Assembly (NCBI GenBank): GCA_009746045.1
Contig: RPFO01000076.1
Location: 2,208,479-2,272,478, forward strand
Direction: 5' to 3'
Source: Mesostigma viride
Taxonomy: Eukaryota > Streptophyta > Mesostigmatophyceae > Mesostigmatales > Mesostigmataceae
DNA: 64,000 nucleotides
A program made the translations under genes and the position numbers. Of this stretch, positions 20,759 through 30,900 are shown in pieces. The notes under the pieces are model-generated. The model made no database searches, was not told the origin of the DNA, and worked only from the letters and a program-made list of their open reading frames with translations. The first letter of the stretch is position 1, and each line of letters starts with the position of its first letter.

Positions 20759-20997
20759 GGCATGGCCCGCCGACACACAAGCTGACATCATCCTAAATTA
20801 AGTAACACCAGCATGCGTCACACGCCGGCCTGAACAGTGCTGAAAACGCCACTACAAACAACGTGGCCACGCACCCCCAGGCTAGTGCGTTAACCGTACA
20901 GGTAGTTGTACAAGGTTCCCAAGTCTGACAAACAATAAACTCGCCCATCGACCCCCTTGGGCCGGTCCGAATCCACTATACAATAATTAATCACGCA
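20759..20997 (+). repeat. R repeat, copy 2, right part
   Basis: Continuation of the R unit interrupted at 12557, from GGCATGGCCCGCC to AATTAATCACG. The match to other R copies stops at ~20997, so this copy is truncated. Confidence 0.85.
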
Positions 20998-21802
20998 CAT
21001 TCTAGCGCGGCTTGCATCTGTCTTGTAGCCGAGGCAGATGGTGGCACAACCGCTAAGTTGTCCGACCAAGCATAGTATAGTTGGTCGTGCAACGGAAAGA
21101 AAATTTAAATTTACCCCCATGTCGTTTTTCCCCGGCTGCGGGTCTTTTTGACGTGGGCGAAGGATGGGGCGCTACTTCGGCGGTTTGACCAGCTTCGGCG
21201 GAGCTGTTCATAAGTTACTAAAACAGCTCTAGTGTCACATCGCAGGCTTGCCACCTTGCGATGGTGCGTGGGAAGTGACCTGGACTCAAAAGGTCCTGAA
21301 CCAAGTTCCTGTCAGCAACGACCTGTTTTTTTCATAAATTTTTTTTGTGGCGGCAGGTCAGTTGTCCAGCTGCCCCTGCCGAGGAGGGGTAGTTGGGGAC
21401 AAATAGGAGCCGCGCGAGAGTTGCGCTCCGAAGCTAGAAATTTCCCTATTGCGAGACTCGAGTTGGGGAGGGCGTCTTAGGGAGGCGAGGCTACGCCAGA
21501 CCTTTGTCGTTCCTTTTCGTCTCAGCACCTGCTGCGCGGCTCAGTCTATTATGGTGTCGTAAAGCCTCTTTCCTTTTTGGACGGTTCCGGAATTGCGAAA
21601 TGCTGGCTCTTTTTTGGGGCTTGCTTTTGGGGTGGTCACCGGCTTGTGTCGCATTGAACCAGCGGGCCCCTGCGGGGGTTAATATAGCCTAGCGCGGGCT
21701 GAGTCGCCATTTAAGATGTTGCGACACGCTCTTTCGCTCACGGTGGTCATGAGTTTAATCGGCGCAATGGGGTTGGCGCCAGGGGGGGGTAATTGGGTGG
21801 AG
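20998..21802. other. No recognisable gene
   Basis: About 800 bases with several short frames and GC-rich blocks but no domain I recognise. It separates the truncated R copy from an inverted R copy. Confidence 0.4.
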
Positions 21803-22192
21803 GCTTCTTGCTTCCGCGTGCGGATTGAGAAACCTTAAGGCCACTGTTAACTGCTGCATTTGTGGCAGGGCTCCACTTATTGTATTCAATCAAATCCTGG
21901 TTTTCTTGGGACTTCAGTGATCTTAATCGGTTTTCTCTGAATATAGTTTAATTAACGCATGCGGGAAAGATAGGGCCGCTATGCCTTGGCCTGGATGTGG
22001 AAGGCTGTCTGCGACATGGGCTGACTGATTCGATCTGTACAAAGGGTTTCCTGTTCGCACGAATTTTCCTTGGATGACCCGGTTGTTTATAAGGGTCGGT
22101 GGCTATTAATTAGTGGTCCGAGAAATTTAATTGTAGGTGTTATACGACTTGCTTGCAAAGATTCGTGTTTGGTTGCACCAGCTAGCTGCAGG
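21803..22192 (-). repeat. R repeat junction, inverted copy
   Basis: Reverse complement of an R end joined to an R start (…AAAACCGAT then TAAGATCACTGAAG…), the same tandem junction seen at 12370-12400. A direct-orientation R copy follows after 16 bp, giving a head-to-head arrangement. Confidence 0.8.
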
Positions 22193-22208
22193 CGGCCATT
22201 GCCGCCAT

Positions 22209-22823
22209 TGTGAAAGAAACAATTACGGATCATTGCCTGCCTAGCTTGCTTAAGGCATGGCCCGCCGACACACAAGCTGACATCATCCTAAATTAAGTAA
22301 CACCAGCATGCGTCACACGCCGGCCTGAACAGTACTGAAAACGCCACTACAAACAACGTGGCCACGCACCCCCAGGCTAGTGCGTTAACCGTACAGGTAG
22401 TTGTACAAGGTTCCCAAGTCTGAGAAACAATAAACTCGCCCATCGACCCCCTTGGGCCGGTCCGAATCCACTATACAATAATTAATCACGACTCACTAAA
22501 GAAAACAAATCAGCCAAAGATTCGTTAAGCAACCAGCCAACCCTACAGGTCCCCACCTAACCTCAGCTGGTGCAACCAAACACGAATCTTTGCAAGCAAG
22601 TCGTATAACACCTACAATTAATTTTCTCGGACCACTAATAATTAATAGCCACCGACCCTTATAAACAACCGGGTCATCCAAGGAAAATTCGGGCGAACAG
22701 GAAACCCTTTGTACAGATCGAATCAGTCAGCCCATGTCGCAGACAGCCTTCCACATCCAGGCCAAGGCATAGCGGCCCTATCTTTCCCGCATGCGTTACT
22801 TAAACTATATTCAGAGAAAACCG
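22209..22823 (+). repeat. R repeat, copy 3, right portion
   Basis: Covers the R unit from GAAACAATTACGGATCATTG to the terminus GAAAACCGAT at 22823. It has small indels relative to copy 1 (loss of ATG before CAGCTGG and an extra AATAATT). The next base begins the gag-like coding remnant on the opposite strand. Confidence 0.85.
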
Positions 22824-23071
22824 ATTCTCAGGAAGTGAGGACGTAGTTGAGGGTTGAGCCAAGGTTGCAGGAGGAGCAGGGGCCTGGTTCAAGGTAAAAG
22901 AAGGGTCTTCACTAAATCTGACACGCATACGTTGTTCAAAGGTTTGAGGGGTAACAGAGGAACGACGACGACCACTAGTGGTAGGGGAAGGAGGTGAGGT
23001 ACGTGGGATACCTTGAGGAGTGAGGTGGTGTACCATTTCCAAGGAGTCCCGTCTATTACCACTAGTATTGG

Positions 23072-23117
<46 letters not shown>

Positions 23118-23177
23118 GGTAGGTATAGGGGACATCTCTCCACCCACTGGATCCATGTTTAATCTCAGGAAAAACAA
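22824..23177 (-). CDS. Asn-repeat, Ser/Pro-rich ORF of an unidentified element
   Basis: The frame opens at 23177 and reads a polyAsn run of ~15 residues, encoded by the (ATT)n microsatellite at 23072-23116. It continues as RRDSLEMVHHLTPQG and RFSEDPSFTLNQAPAPP, ending in residues encoded by R (PENRFSLNIV). It is low complexity and probably disordered. With the next two frames it seems to form the gag-side region of a retroelement that ends in R. No family can be named. Confidence 0.35.
23072..23116. repeat. (ATT)n microsatellite
   Basis: About 15 ATT triplets, in frame with the surrounding minus-strand ORF so that it encodes polyasparagine. Confidence 0.95.
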
Positions 23178-23275
23178 TTAAGGTTCTAATAAGAAAAATT
23201 ACCGGAACCTACCATAAAGCAAGGAAAATAAAAAGGAAAAATCTGCAGTATACTAAGAAAGGAAAACAATTGAAA

Positions 23276-23671
23276 TCAATCCTTTTTAACAACAGTAATA
23301 GCAAGGGAACCAAATTCCAAGGTGAGAGGAGTGTCAACACTAGAAGAAGAGGATACAGCACGTCGAGGGGGAGATGAAGGAGGAGTAGCAAACACTAGAG
23401 ATTCCACAGGGGGACGAACATGAGGAGTAGAGCGTACATGTAGACCTAGATCTGATTCATTATGGGCTATAAGGAAATGCTGAGCTTCTTCAAAGGTCAT
23501 AAATTTCTTATGCCTAATGACGTTGTATGCACGGTTTTGCACTATCTTCCTAGCATCAGACCAAGAAAGGAAAATTGAGGACCACTGAGGCGTGATTACT
23601 ACGTAATATTTAGCTAAACTATTCTCGCTAGAAGAATGGGAAGGAGCAGTAAACGAACGCCGTTGATTCAT
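23276..23671 (-). CDS. ORF with RNase H1 N-terminal (viroplasmin-like) domain
   Basis: 131 codons. Residues ~20-70 (KYYVVITPQWSSIFLSW, ARKIVQNRAYNVIRHKKFMT, FEEAQHFL) follow the pattern of the small RNA/DNA-hybrid-binding domain at the N-terminus of eukaryotic RNase H1 and in caulimovirus-type inclusion body proteins: YY-x-V, W-x-x-A-x-x-x-V, F-x-x-F-x-x-x-x-E-A-x-x-F. The remainder is Ser/Pro-rich. Such domains occur in some retroelement and transposon ORFs. Neighbouring minus-strand frames suggest one element. No RNase H catalytic domain is visible nearby. Confidence 0.5.
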   Translation of the reverse strand: MNQRRSFTAPSHSSSENSLAKYYVVITPQWSSIFLSWSDARKIVQNRAYNVIRHKKFMTFEEAQHFLIAHNESDLGLHVRSTPHVRPPVESLVFATPPSSPPRRAVSSSSSVDTPLTLEFGSLAITVVKKD

Positions 23672-24060
23672 GAGAACTCACCTGGTAGGTCTTGTGACGT
23701 CAAGCTAGGAGAATGAGGAGCAGGCAGCTGATCTAGGGTGTGAAACCGAACCATATTGACGACGCACGCTGGTACGAGGATTCCAGCGCCAGGTGGTCGT
23801 TAGTATCCGGTTCAAGAGCTCTGCATCAGGCGAAGGGCGTCTAAATACAAAACATGCAAGGTACAGAAGAGGCGTAATCTACGAGACGCTACTCGTCTCA
23901 CTACCGTGGAATAAAAAGTCGAACCTAATTACGGCAGAAAAGCAGCAACGTAAAGAGAACATCTTTGTCGAAGAAGGAGCAAAGAACGATCTAATGAGGG
24001 TTTTCCGCTTTGAGCAGGTCTAACTAATTACTAGCCAGGCGGGTCCCGAATCGGGCAGCA

Positions 24061-24420
24061 CTACTCTGCTAGCTTGCCGGCGACCCGCCCATTACCTGGC
24101 AAGGATGTGCCGTCTTCGTATTCCCGGTCGCGGAAGGTTAGGGGTATGAATGGATTTTGCTGCAAGGGATGGTCGTCACGTTCACTACCTAAACTACCTC
24201 CGAGTCCATTGTTGCGGCTCTGTCCTCTACCGCCTCCTCTACCTAACCCACGTCTACTAACACTACTACTACCTAAGTTAGTGAGGCCGCCTCTACTTAA
24301 TCCCTGTGCGAAAGACGAACGTGACAAACTGTATCTCAATGCATTAACATAAGTACGACTGTAATATGCCATAGGCCATTCAACCAAAACCCGTTTACTC
24401 CAGGATAACGAAGGAAACAC
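24061..24420 (-). CDS. Gly/Arg-rich ORF, unidentified
   Basis: 119 codons with a GRGGGRGQSRNN region typical of RNA-binding tails and a Ser/Leu-rich N-terminal half. It lies in the same orientation as the two ORFs at 22824-23671 and may be part of the same gag-like gene. 23672-24060 between them holds no clear feature. Confidence 0.3.
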   Translation of the reverse strand: MFPSLSWSKRVLVEWPMAYYSRTYVNALRYSLSRSSFAQGLSRGGLTNLGSSSVSRRGLGRGGGRGQSRNNGLGGSLGSERDDHPLQQNPFIPLTFRDREYEDGTSLPGNGRVAGKLAE

Positions 24421-24568
24421 CTAAACTGCCATGACCCTAGCTATATGTGTCAATTCATAACACACGCCGAGTGCCAACACCAGGGGTAGGACGTGCATAA
24501 ATGATCACCAACGATCCAGCATGCTCGGGCTGACATGGCCCTCGCCTACAGATACACAGATGCACGCT

Positions 24569-24762
24569 GGTCCACTACATTCTACGCGAAGGATAAGGAC
24601 CACTACTAAAGTACGCGGCGCGACGCCGAATGCATCCACTGCACCACGGTACCGGGACAACACTGTCCACCGGTACAAGCTAACTAAACGTAAACCTAGG
24701 AACGACTGAGGCGAAGGACCTAATTTACGTCCGTAACTGTAACAGATTGTTACGCGACGTAA
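24569..24762 (-). repeat. ~193-bp dispersed repeat, copy 1
   Basis: Reverse complement of 50563-50755. Shared blocks: GGTCCACTACATTCTAC, GAAGGATAAGGACCACTAC, CGCGGCGCGACGCC, CACCGGTACAAGCTA and the end block with the GTTACGCGACGTAAC palindrome. No coding potential is recognised; probably a short transposon-derived repeat. Confidence 0.85.
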
Positions 24763-25450
24763 CACCAGGGGGTCTCTAAGTTAGAAGTTACAGAGCCTCA
24801 AAAACCGTTAACTTAAAGGGTAGGTAGGTAGGGTGCCGGGCCGATATGTTTTTTTTACAACAAAACACTTGGATTTTTGCTAGCTCCCTGTATGGTCGGA
24901 ATTTTGAAACGGTTTGACGGACAAACTGACAGCACTTGGCGAGCTGAACCCAAATCTGTAGTCAAAATTTTGGCAGGTGCCACAGAGGGGGGGGGGGTGC
25001 CCGCAAGATGGTGCTGCCCCTAGGCACGGAAGTATGCTGCCGTCTGCCACAGTACAAGGCTTCGGCTACTATCCAGCGCCGTGCCGTGCCAGTATCGCGT
25101 CGCGCTGGCCAACGACCCATTTTAGAAAACCGGCGGAATTTTCCCATACACCAATATGCTCAAACGGTAGAGCTCGCGGAGCTGATCATTTTGCTCCCTC
25201 GTAGGTCGACCCCTATAATCCTTGGGACCTCAGGGTTTTGCTAGGTGTAGCGCCTACGTGCTGGGTATGTAGGGTCCAAGGGCCAACTTTTGGAAATTTT
25301 CAGCGTTAGTGTCTGATATTTTTGTTTCGGACACCCCCCCTGGAAGCTCAACAAGACTAAATTTTGGGGACCGATCTCCGAGGCCCAGTTACTTCCTTGC
25401 GTGGACCGGTTTCTCGCCAATACAGTACTGTAGCGTCAACTGGACTGATA
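24763..25450. other. No gene seen
   Basis: Non-coding by inspection, with a short (GGTA)n run near 24820 and a poly-G run near 24987. No domain-bearing frame. Confidence 0.4.
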
Positions 25451-26244
25451 AGTGGCTGAAATCACATTGCGAATAAATCTTTTCGAATGACCCCCCGAAA
25501 AGTGCTAAAATAACACTTCAATTTACCCCGTAAAGTATGAAAACCGGGAGGCGCTACACCTGTTTCTGGCTGCAGGCCGCGCAGCTAGATGAAGTGGAGC
25601 GCCGCGCTTGCCGCGCCGCGCCGCGTTGCGCCAGATTGAGAACCCGTTCAAGTAGCAGTTAGCACTGATTAGGGGCCCTATTAGCACTGATTAGGGCCTT
25701 ATGTCATACTGGTACTCAGATAGGAACTGCGCTTGGTGGGTAATTAATGTACTTGATAGGTTAGAATCCAAGTCAGACACTGAACTAGGTGCCCTAATAT
25801 AAGCTCCCGGGCTCGAAGTTTACCTAACCCGGGCTGAACTTTCCCCGCAAAGTGTCAATATACGAAGGCAAAATGAAAAAAGTTAAAACGTTAGCCGCCG
25901 ACAATCTGGAGCGTCCGATGATGGATCCAACGGACGCGATAAACCCGCTAAGTTAGCGGCTCGGGTCGTCCGTACAAATACTAAATCACCAAACAACCAA
26001 TACAAAACAAGCAAACTACGGAAAACAAACGGCCTTCGGCCCCAACCGCATAGACGCGACGCGAGGGATTGGGGCCGTCGGATGGTGGAGGCGTTGTCCC
26101 CAACCCGAGGGGCGACGGGTTGACTGGGGTAAAGGTGGCGCAAGCCACCGGAGGTGGGCGGGGGCGGCTAAGCGCCTGTGGCGCGTTGGAACCTGCAGAA
26201 AAACCCTCGAAAAATTATTTATTCGCAATGTGATTTCAGCCACT
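25451..26244. mobile_element. Possible MITE-like element with 28-bp inverted termini
   Basis: The 28-bp sequence AGTGGCTGAAATCACATTGC-GAATAAAT at 25451-25478 is exactly inverted at 26217-26244, and similarity continues inward to TTTTCGA. Flanks show no clear target duplication. The interior has a duplicated TTAGCACTGATTAGGG block (~25666-25700) and a GC-rich tract, but no recognisable transposase. Superfamily unknown. Confidence 0.5.
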
Positions 26245-27319
26245 ACGGTAGCTGTCCTGTACTCCTGGAGGCTGTAAGGCTGTAACGCATCCAAAAGAAT
26301 ACTGCAGATCCTCCTACAATAATTCTTTACAGAAAGCTCCAGCCTACAAGCCTCAGACCGACCGCTCATAATTTTTTCTGTTACCCCGTGTACACAGGAA
26401 CATTGAATCATATTTGCTTTGCGTCCTCCACAATCCGTAGTGAAATTTTCCTTGCCAAAAGTCACTTCGTTTTCACAATCCCGCGTTTTCCTCGTTGAAA
26501 CAGCCCTTGGAAGTTCCTTTGGCCGCTGGATGCGGTAATCACCGACTAATTTGCCTGTCGGAATTTTGTAGGAATTTTTCTTAAGCGTTGCGACATGGCG
26601 TGATAACTGGAATTTCCTAGCGGTTTCTGACATGAATTGCGAAGTATTTACTCTGCCGGAGCTGGTATGTTGATCATTACTTGTAAATTGTTGCGTTGTT
26701 GAAGGGCTAGCTTGAATGTAATGAATATACTGGCGTCTGTTTGCGCAATCTGGTGCCGCGACATCAAAGAGACAACCAGCGCAGGCCAGAAATACTGATT
26801 TTGTCTGACATGTGATTGGGTATTGACTTTAAAGTAGATATTGAGCTATTTTGGAAGTCATTACAATTCTGGAGGAGAAACAATCATGCGTGGGTATGAT
26901 GCATGACCAGCAACAGAATTTGTTATGCAATATTTTGGAGTCTGCGTGCGTTTTTTGCTGTTCATCACTTCCTTACTAGACCCGAATTATGAACTATCCA
27001 ACGCTGTAGCTGCTTGCAGCCCATTATCTTTTTTCTGCCACCACCGTGGTCCAGCCCGGTTTAGGGGAGAAGAATGAGGCTGCTGGTAGAGTAACGCTTG
27101 CATCAGAACTGGAAAGGGATGGCAGCACACCGTTGCTTAGCCTAGCAAGCGTTTGCTGCCACCTGCTGGCCCCATCCGCGCGCAATTTCGCTTTGGCAAT
27201 CATCACATTAATAATGCTGTTGCAAGGCTTGCTTGTAATCAGATCTGCTAGGGGGAAATGGCGAGCAGGGCACGAGAAGAAGGAACCTTGGGTATGGACT
27301 GCGGGCTATCCAGCCAGCT
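26245..27319. other. No recognised gene
   Basis: A 205-codon minus-strand frame (26633-26016) crosses the right end of the putative MITE and reads without recognisable domains. It could be chance or a decayed exon. A 25-bp SINE-like block lies at 26769-26793. Nothing else is identified before the (ATCC)n tract. Confidence 0.3.
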
Positions 27320-27516
27320 ATCCATCCATCCATCCACCCATCCATCCATCCATCCATCCATCCATCCATCCATCCATCCATCCATCCATCCATCCATCCA
27401 TCCATCCATCCATCCATCCATCCATCCATCCATCCATCCATCCATCCATCCATCCATCCATCCATCCATCCATCCATCCATCCATCCATCCATCCATCCA
27501 TCCATCCATCCATCCA
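27320..27516. repeat. (ATCC)n microsatellite
   Basis: About 48 near-perfect ATCC tetranucleotides with two early variants, flanked by CAGC variants. Its long six-frame readings (HPSI and MDGW repeats) are not proteins. Confidence 0.97.
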
Positions 27517-27829
27517 GCCAGCCAGCAGTGAACCTACTTGGCGTCATGCCATGTTTAACAATAGGCATTGTTGTGTTACACCCATTTGCGGGGCTGTACT
27601 AACTAACTTCTAATGTAACTAATTAGTTTTCATACAGTGATCTATTCCTTTTGTGTGGCAGGAGGTGAAGCCCTCCACTTACTTAGGAACTTACCGGTTA
27701 CTACTAAAGGCTTCAAGGATCCATCCTTTTGTGTGGCGCAGACGGCGGGACTCTTTGCTTTCGATGACCTGTGTCCAACTACTGACTAATAATGGGTGGA
27801 ATGAATCGCTCCTGTGTGCGTTGGGGCCA

Positions 27830-27864
27830 GGAGATGGAGCTCCACCAGATCCTGGAGGTGCCGT
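27830..27864 (+). repeat. Partial duplicate of the ATG101 exon start
   Basis: CAGGAGATGGAGCTCCACCA-GATCCTGGAGGTGC closely matches the acceptor and first ~33 bases of the genuine exon at 27944 (CAGGAGGTGGAGCTGCACCA...). Similarity then ends. A shorter match (GGCAGGAGGTGAAG) lies at ~27657. It may act as a decoy acceptor or reflect slippage. Confidence 0.6.
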
Positions 27865-27943
27865 TCGATCACGTGATTGAACTGTTGATGATTAAAAGGC
27901 CAAACATGGTCGTTCCTGTGCATTCCCTTTGTGCTGGGCGCAG

Positions 27944-30900
27944 GAGGTGGAGCTGCACCAGATCAAGGAGGTGCTGCGCGCCATCCTGCACACCATCATG
28001 TTCAACCGCGCGCTAGGGCTGGTGCGGCCGCGCGACACGGATTCGGAGCTGTTCAACATCACCTACGTGAGTGGGGCATGGGTGTAAGGTGCCTCAGTAT
28101 TGTATTATGGTATAGTGCAGTATAGTGATGATGATGTAGTGGTGTGGTAAGACTGGGTGCGGCCACGCGACGCAAGTTTTGAAGCATCCAATGCCGAATG
28201 GCACTGGCACTTGGATGTAGTGAAATGATGCTAACAGCATGATATATTCCCGTGATATTCCTGTGACTGTAGTGTGCATGAACACCAGATGGGATGGGGA
28301 CGCTGATGCGGAGCGGAGCGGTGCGTGAGTGGCGCTGTGATATTGCTGCTAATAATAGTTAGTGTCATGATAGATAATAGCTAATAGTTAGGGTTGAGAG
28401 GTGGAGAGATGGTTGCTTGGGCCTGGCCACAGGTGCCTCGGTGACGCTCCTAACTGTTTAGGCAGGTGGCGGTTGATGCCGGCGCGCATCAGTTACTATG
28501 CCACCTAGCTGGGTACCTGGCACATCCAGGGGCGGACCCTGCGAGTGCTACTCCCGCTCAGACTCAAATACAAATGAAGGGCGAGCGATATCACCATAAA
28601 GCATGCACGTCAGGCACAGCAGCACGGAGCATCACCCCATCATCTTCGTGGGCGCTGCATGCACACAATCATCCCAGCACGTTTGTAAAGGGGGGGGGGG
28701 GGGGGGAGAAGGGGGTAGGGGGGGGGGGGGGTAGGGGGGTAGGGCGTGGGAGCCTTTCAGCATCGCACATGTGAGGTATAAATAAAACACTGCGCTGAAG
28801 GTGTGGGGTGTGGCCACTGCTTCGCACAGCAACCACTTTCAAAGTGGTTGGGTCCCGGGTGGCTGGGGTGAAGAGCCTGGTTTCTTTCTCTCTAACCGTT
28901 GCCCTTGCCCTTCCCTCTTCAACCCCTCCGGTCCTCCTCCCCCCACTTCACCACATCTCCTCAACCAATGGGCCTTTATGCGCAGTTACTTTTGGACCTT
29001 TTCCCTCCTCACCCCAGCTCCACACCCCCTGCCACGTCTTCTTCCCCCTTCTCCGCTACCCCCCGTCTCTGCCCCCCCCCCCATGTCTACCCCTCCCCAG
29101 GTCCAGTGCGGCGACCCCGCCATTGAGCGCGCGGTGGAGGAGAAGATCGACGCTTTTGTCGCGTGGGTGGAGAGGCAGGCGCCGGCAGCTGCGCGCGGAC
29201 GCAAGTGCGGCCAGGTAGGCGCCGGCACCTTCTGCCTGTTTCCAGCTCCTGCCTATTTCCACCTGCCTGTTTGTATCCGCCAGTTCGCATTGCTTGCACC
29301 TGCAACACTCGCCGCGCCTTGCCATTGCACGTGCCAGCACCACGCAATACCTCGCGCCCCTGCCTTGTCACGCAGTGCAAGCATGCACAAGGGCGCTTCC
29401 GCATGAGACCAAATAAACAGCACTCAGTGAAATGCCCCTGTGCAAGCACTCACACAAGTGCCTGCAAGTCTTACAAGTACCTTCTTACTTGTCCATGACA
29501 GTCCGTGTCCCTGGGTTCTTCCCGCCCATCAACGTCCCTTGGTGCGGTCGTGCTGGGCAGGATCCTACAGGTCCTCCCTTGCCTGTTCGTGTCATATTGA
29601 GCGTTCACAAAACTCTATCTGATATCTCATGCTGTAATACTACTAGTTTATGCAACCCCCCCCCCTGGTGCTATGCCCTGCTGCCTCTTCCCCTCCCTAC
29701 TCCACCATACCTTCAGTATTCTTGAAACCAGCCACATTTACATGTGGCGGAATGTGCCACCCGTGCAGCATGCATGGCCTCCTACGGCCACCACTGTGGC
29801 CGTAGGGGGTGTGCTGTGGCGGGTGCTGGCCACTTGCGCTTGTCGGTTTCAACTTTGGAGCAAGAGTTGAATGGTGTGCTCTATCACCTCTGGGCTTTCC
29901 GCATCCGACATGATATCCTGTGTTTCGGCATCATAACATGCCAGCCTTACAGGTCGAGACGCTTGGGCATGTGTGGATAGGCACAAAGCCATACTGCAGA
30001 GTAAAGCCATTCCCCGATGTGCTTATGTATATGACTGTGTATGCTGCTCTCAAGGTCCCTCAAGTATCATCGTGGTGTATACATAATATAGAACAGGTGC
30101 AGCCCTGCCCAATTTCGTGTGTGCGGACATAAAGCACTATGTGGATGGCAGAGGTTGCTCTGTCTTAGGACTCCACAAATTCGTGGCATGTGTGGTCAAA
30201 GTCGTCACTTTTGAACGCATTTTTCTGCCCGTTGCCAACCCATCATTTTCTTTCTTTTTTTTTTTTTTTCCATCTTCGCCCTTCACGCCCCAGATTTCCG
30301 CTCAGCCTACCAACAGCTCTATGTTTCTCTCGCTTCCCCCCCCTCTCCGGCACACCCTCGTTTTCCAACACCCACCCTGCCTTTGCCTCCCCCCTCCCTC
30401 GTCTTCGGCACATCCTGCGCACGCCCCAGATGAACCTGGCCTTCTTTGAGAAGCGTCAGAAGCAGCTGTGGTTCAGCCACAAGGAGGAGCGCCTGTTCTG
30501 GGAGCAGTGGTACATCCCACTGTCGGTGGTGACGTGCGACAGCAGCGACCTGAACGCGGCGAGAGGTGAGTGGAATACGCGAGCGTGATTGCCACCCGAG
30601 CTGAGCAGGGGACGTGATGAGAGTGTGCGTGGGCTTGATTTGGATAACGCACAAGTAGATGACGCAACACTGCATGACGCATCACTAGATGGCAGATGAC
30701 TTGATGACGTGTGCACCAGTCGTGACAGCATGCGCAGGATTGATGATTGTCGTTTTGTGTTGACATGCGCACGATGCGTGATGGCACGTGCATGGTTGAT
30801 GAGTGGTCACCGAGGGTCACAATTTATGACACACGAACGGTTGTTCATGGTGGCACGCGCACGAACCAAGTTGGGATGTTGCCGCCACACACGGGGCATT

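Noticed and set aside
27046..27602. HPSI/MDGW repeat proteins
   Set aside because: Simple (ATCC)n microsatellite.
27785..27943. MGGMNRSCVRWGQEMELHQ as the ATG101 start
   Set aside because: It resembles the expected N-terminus only loosely and reads on past the duplicate exon start into unrelated sequence; no splice joins it to the real exon.
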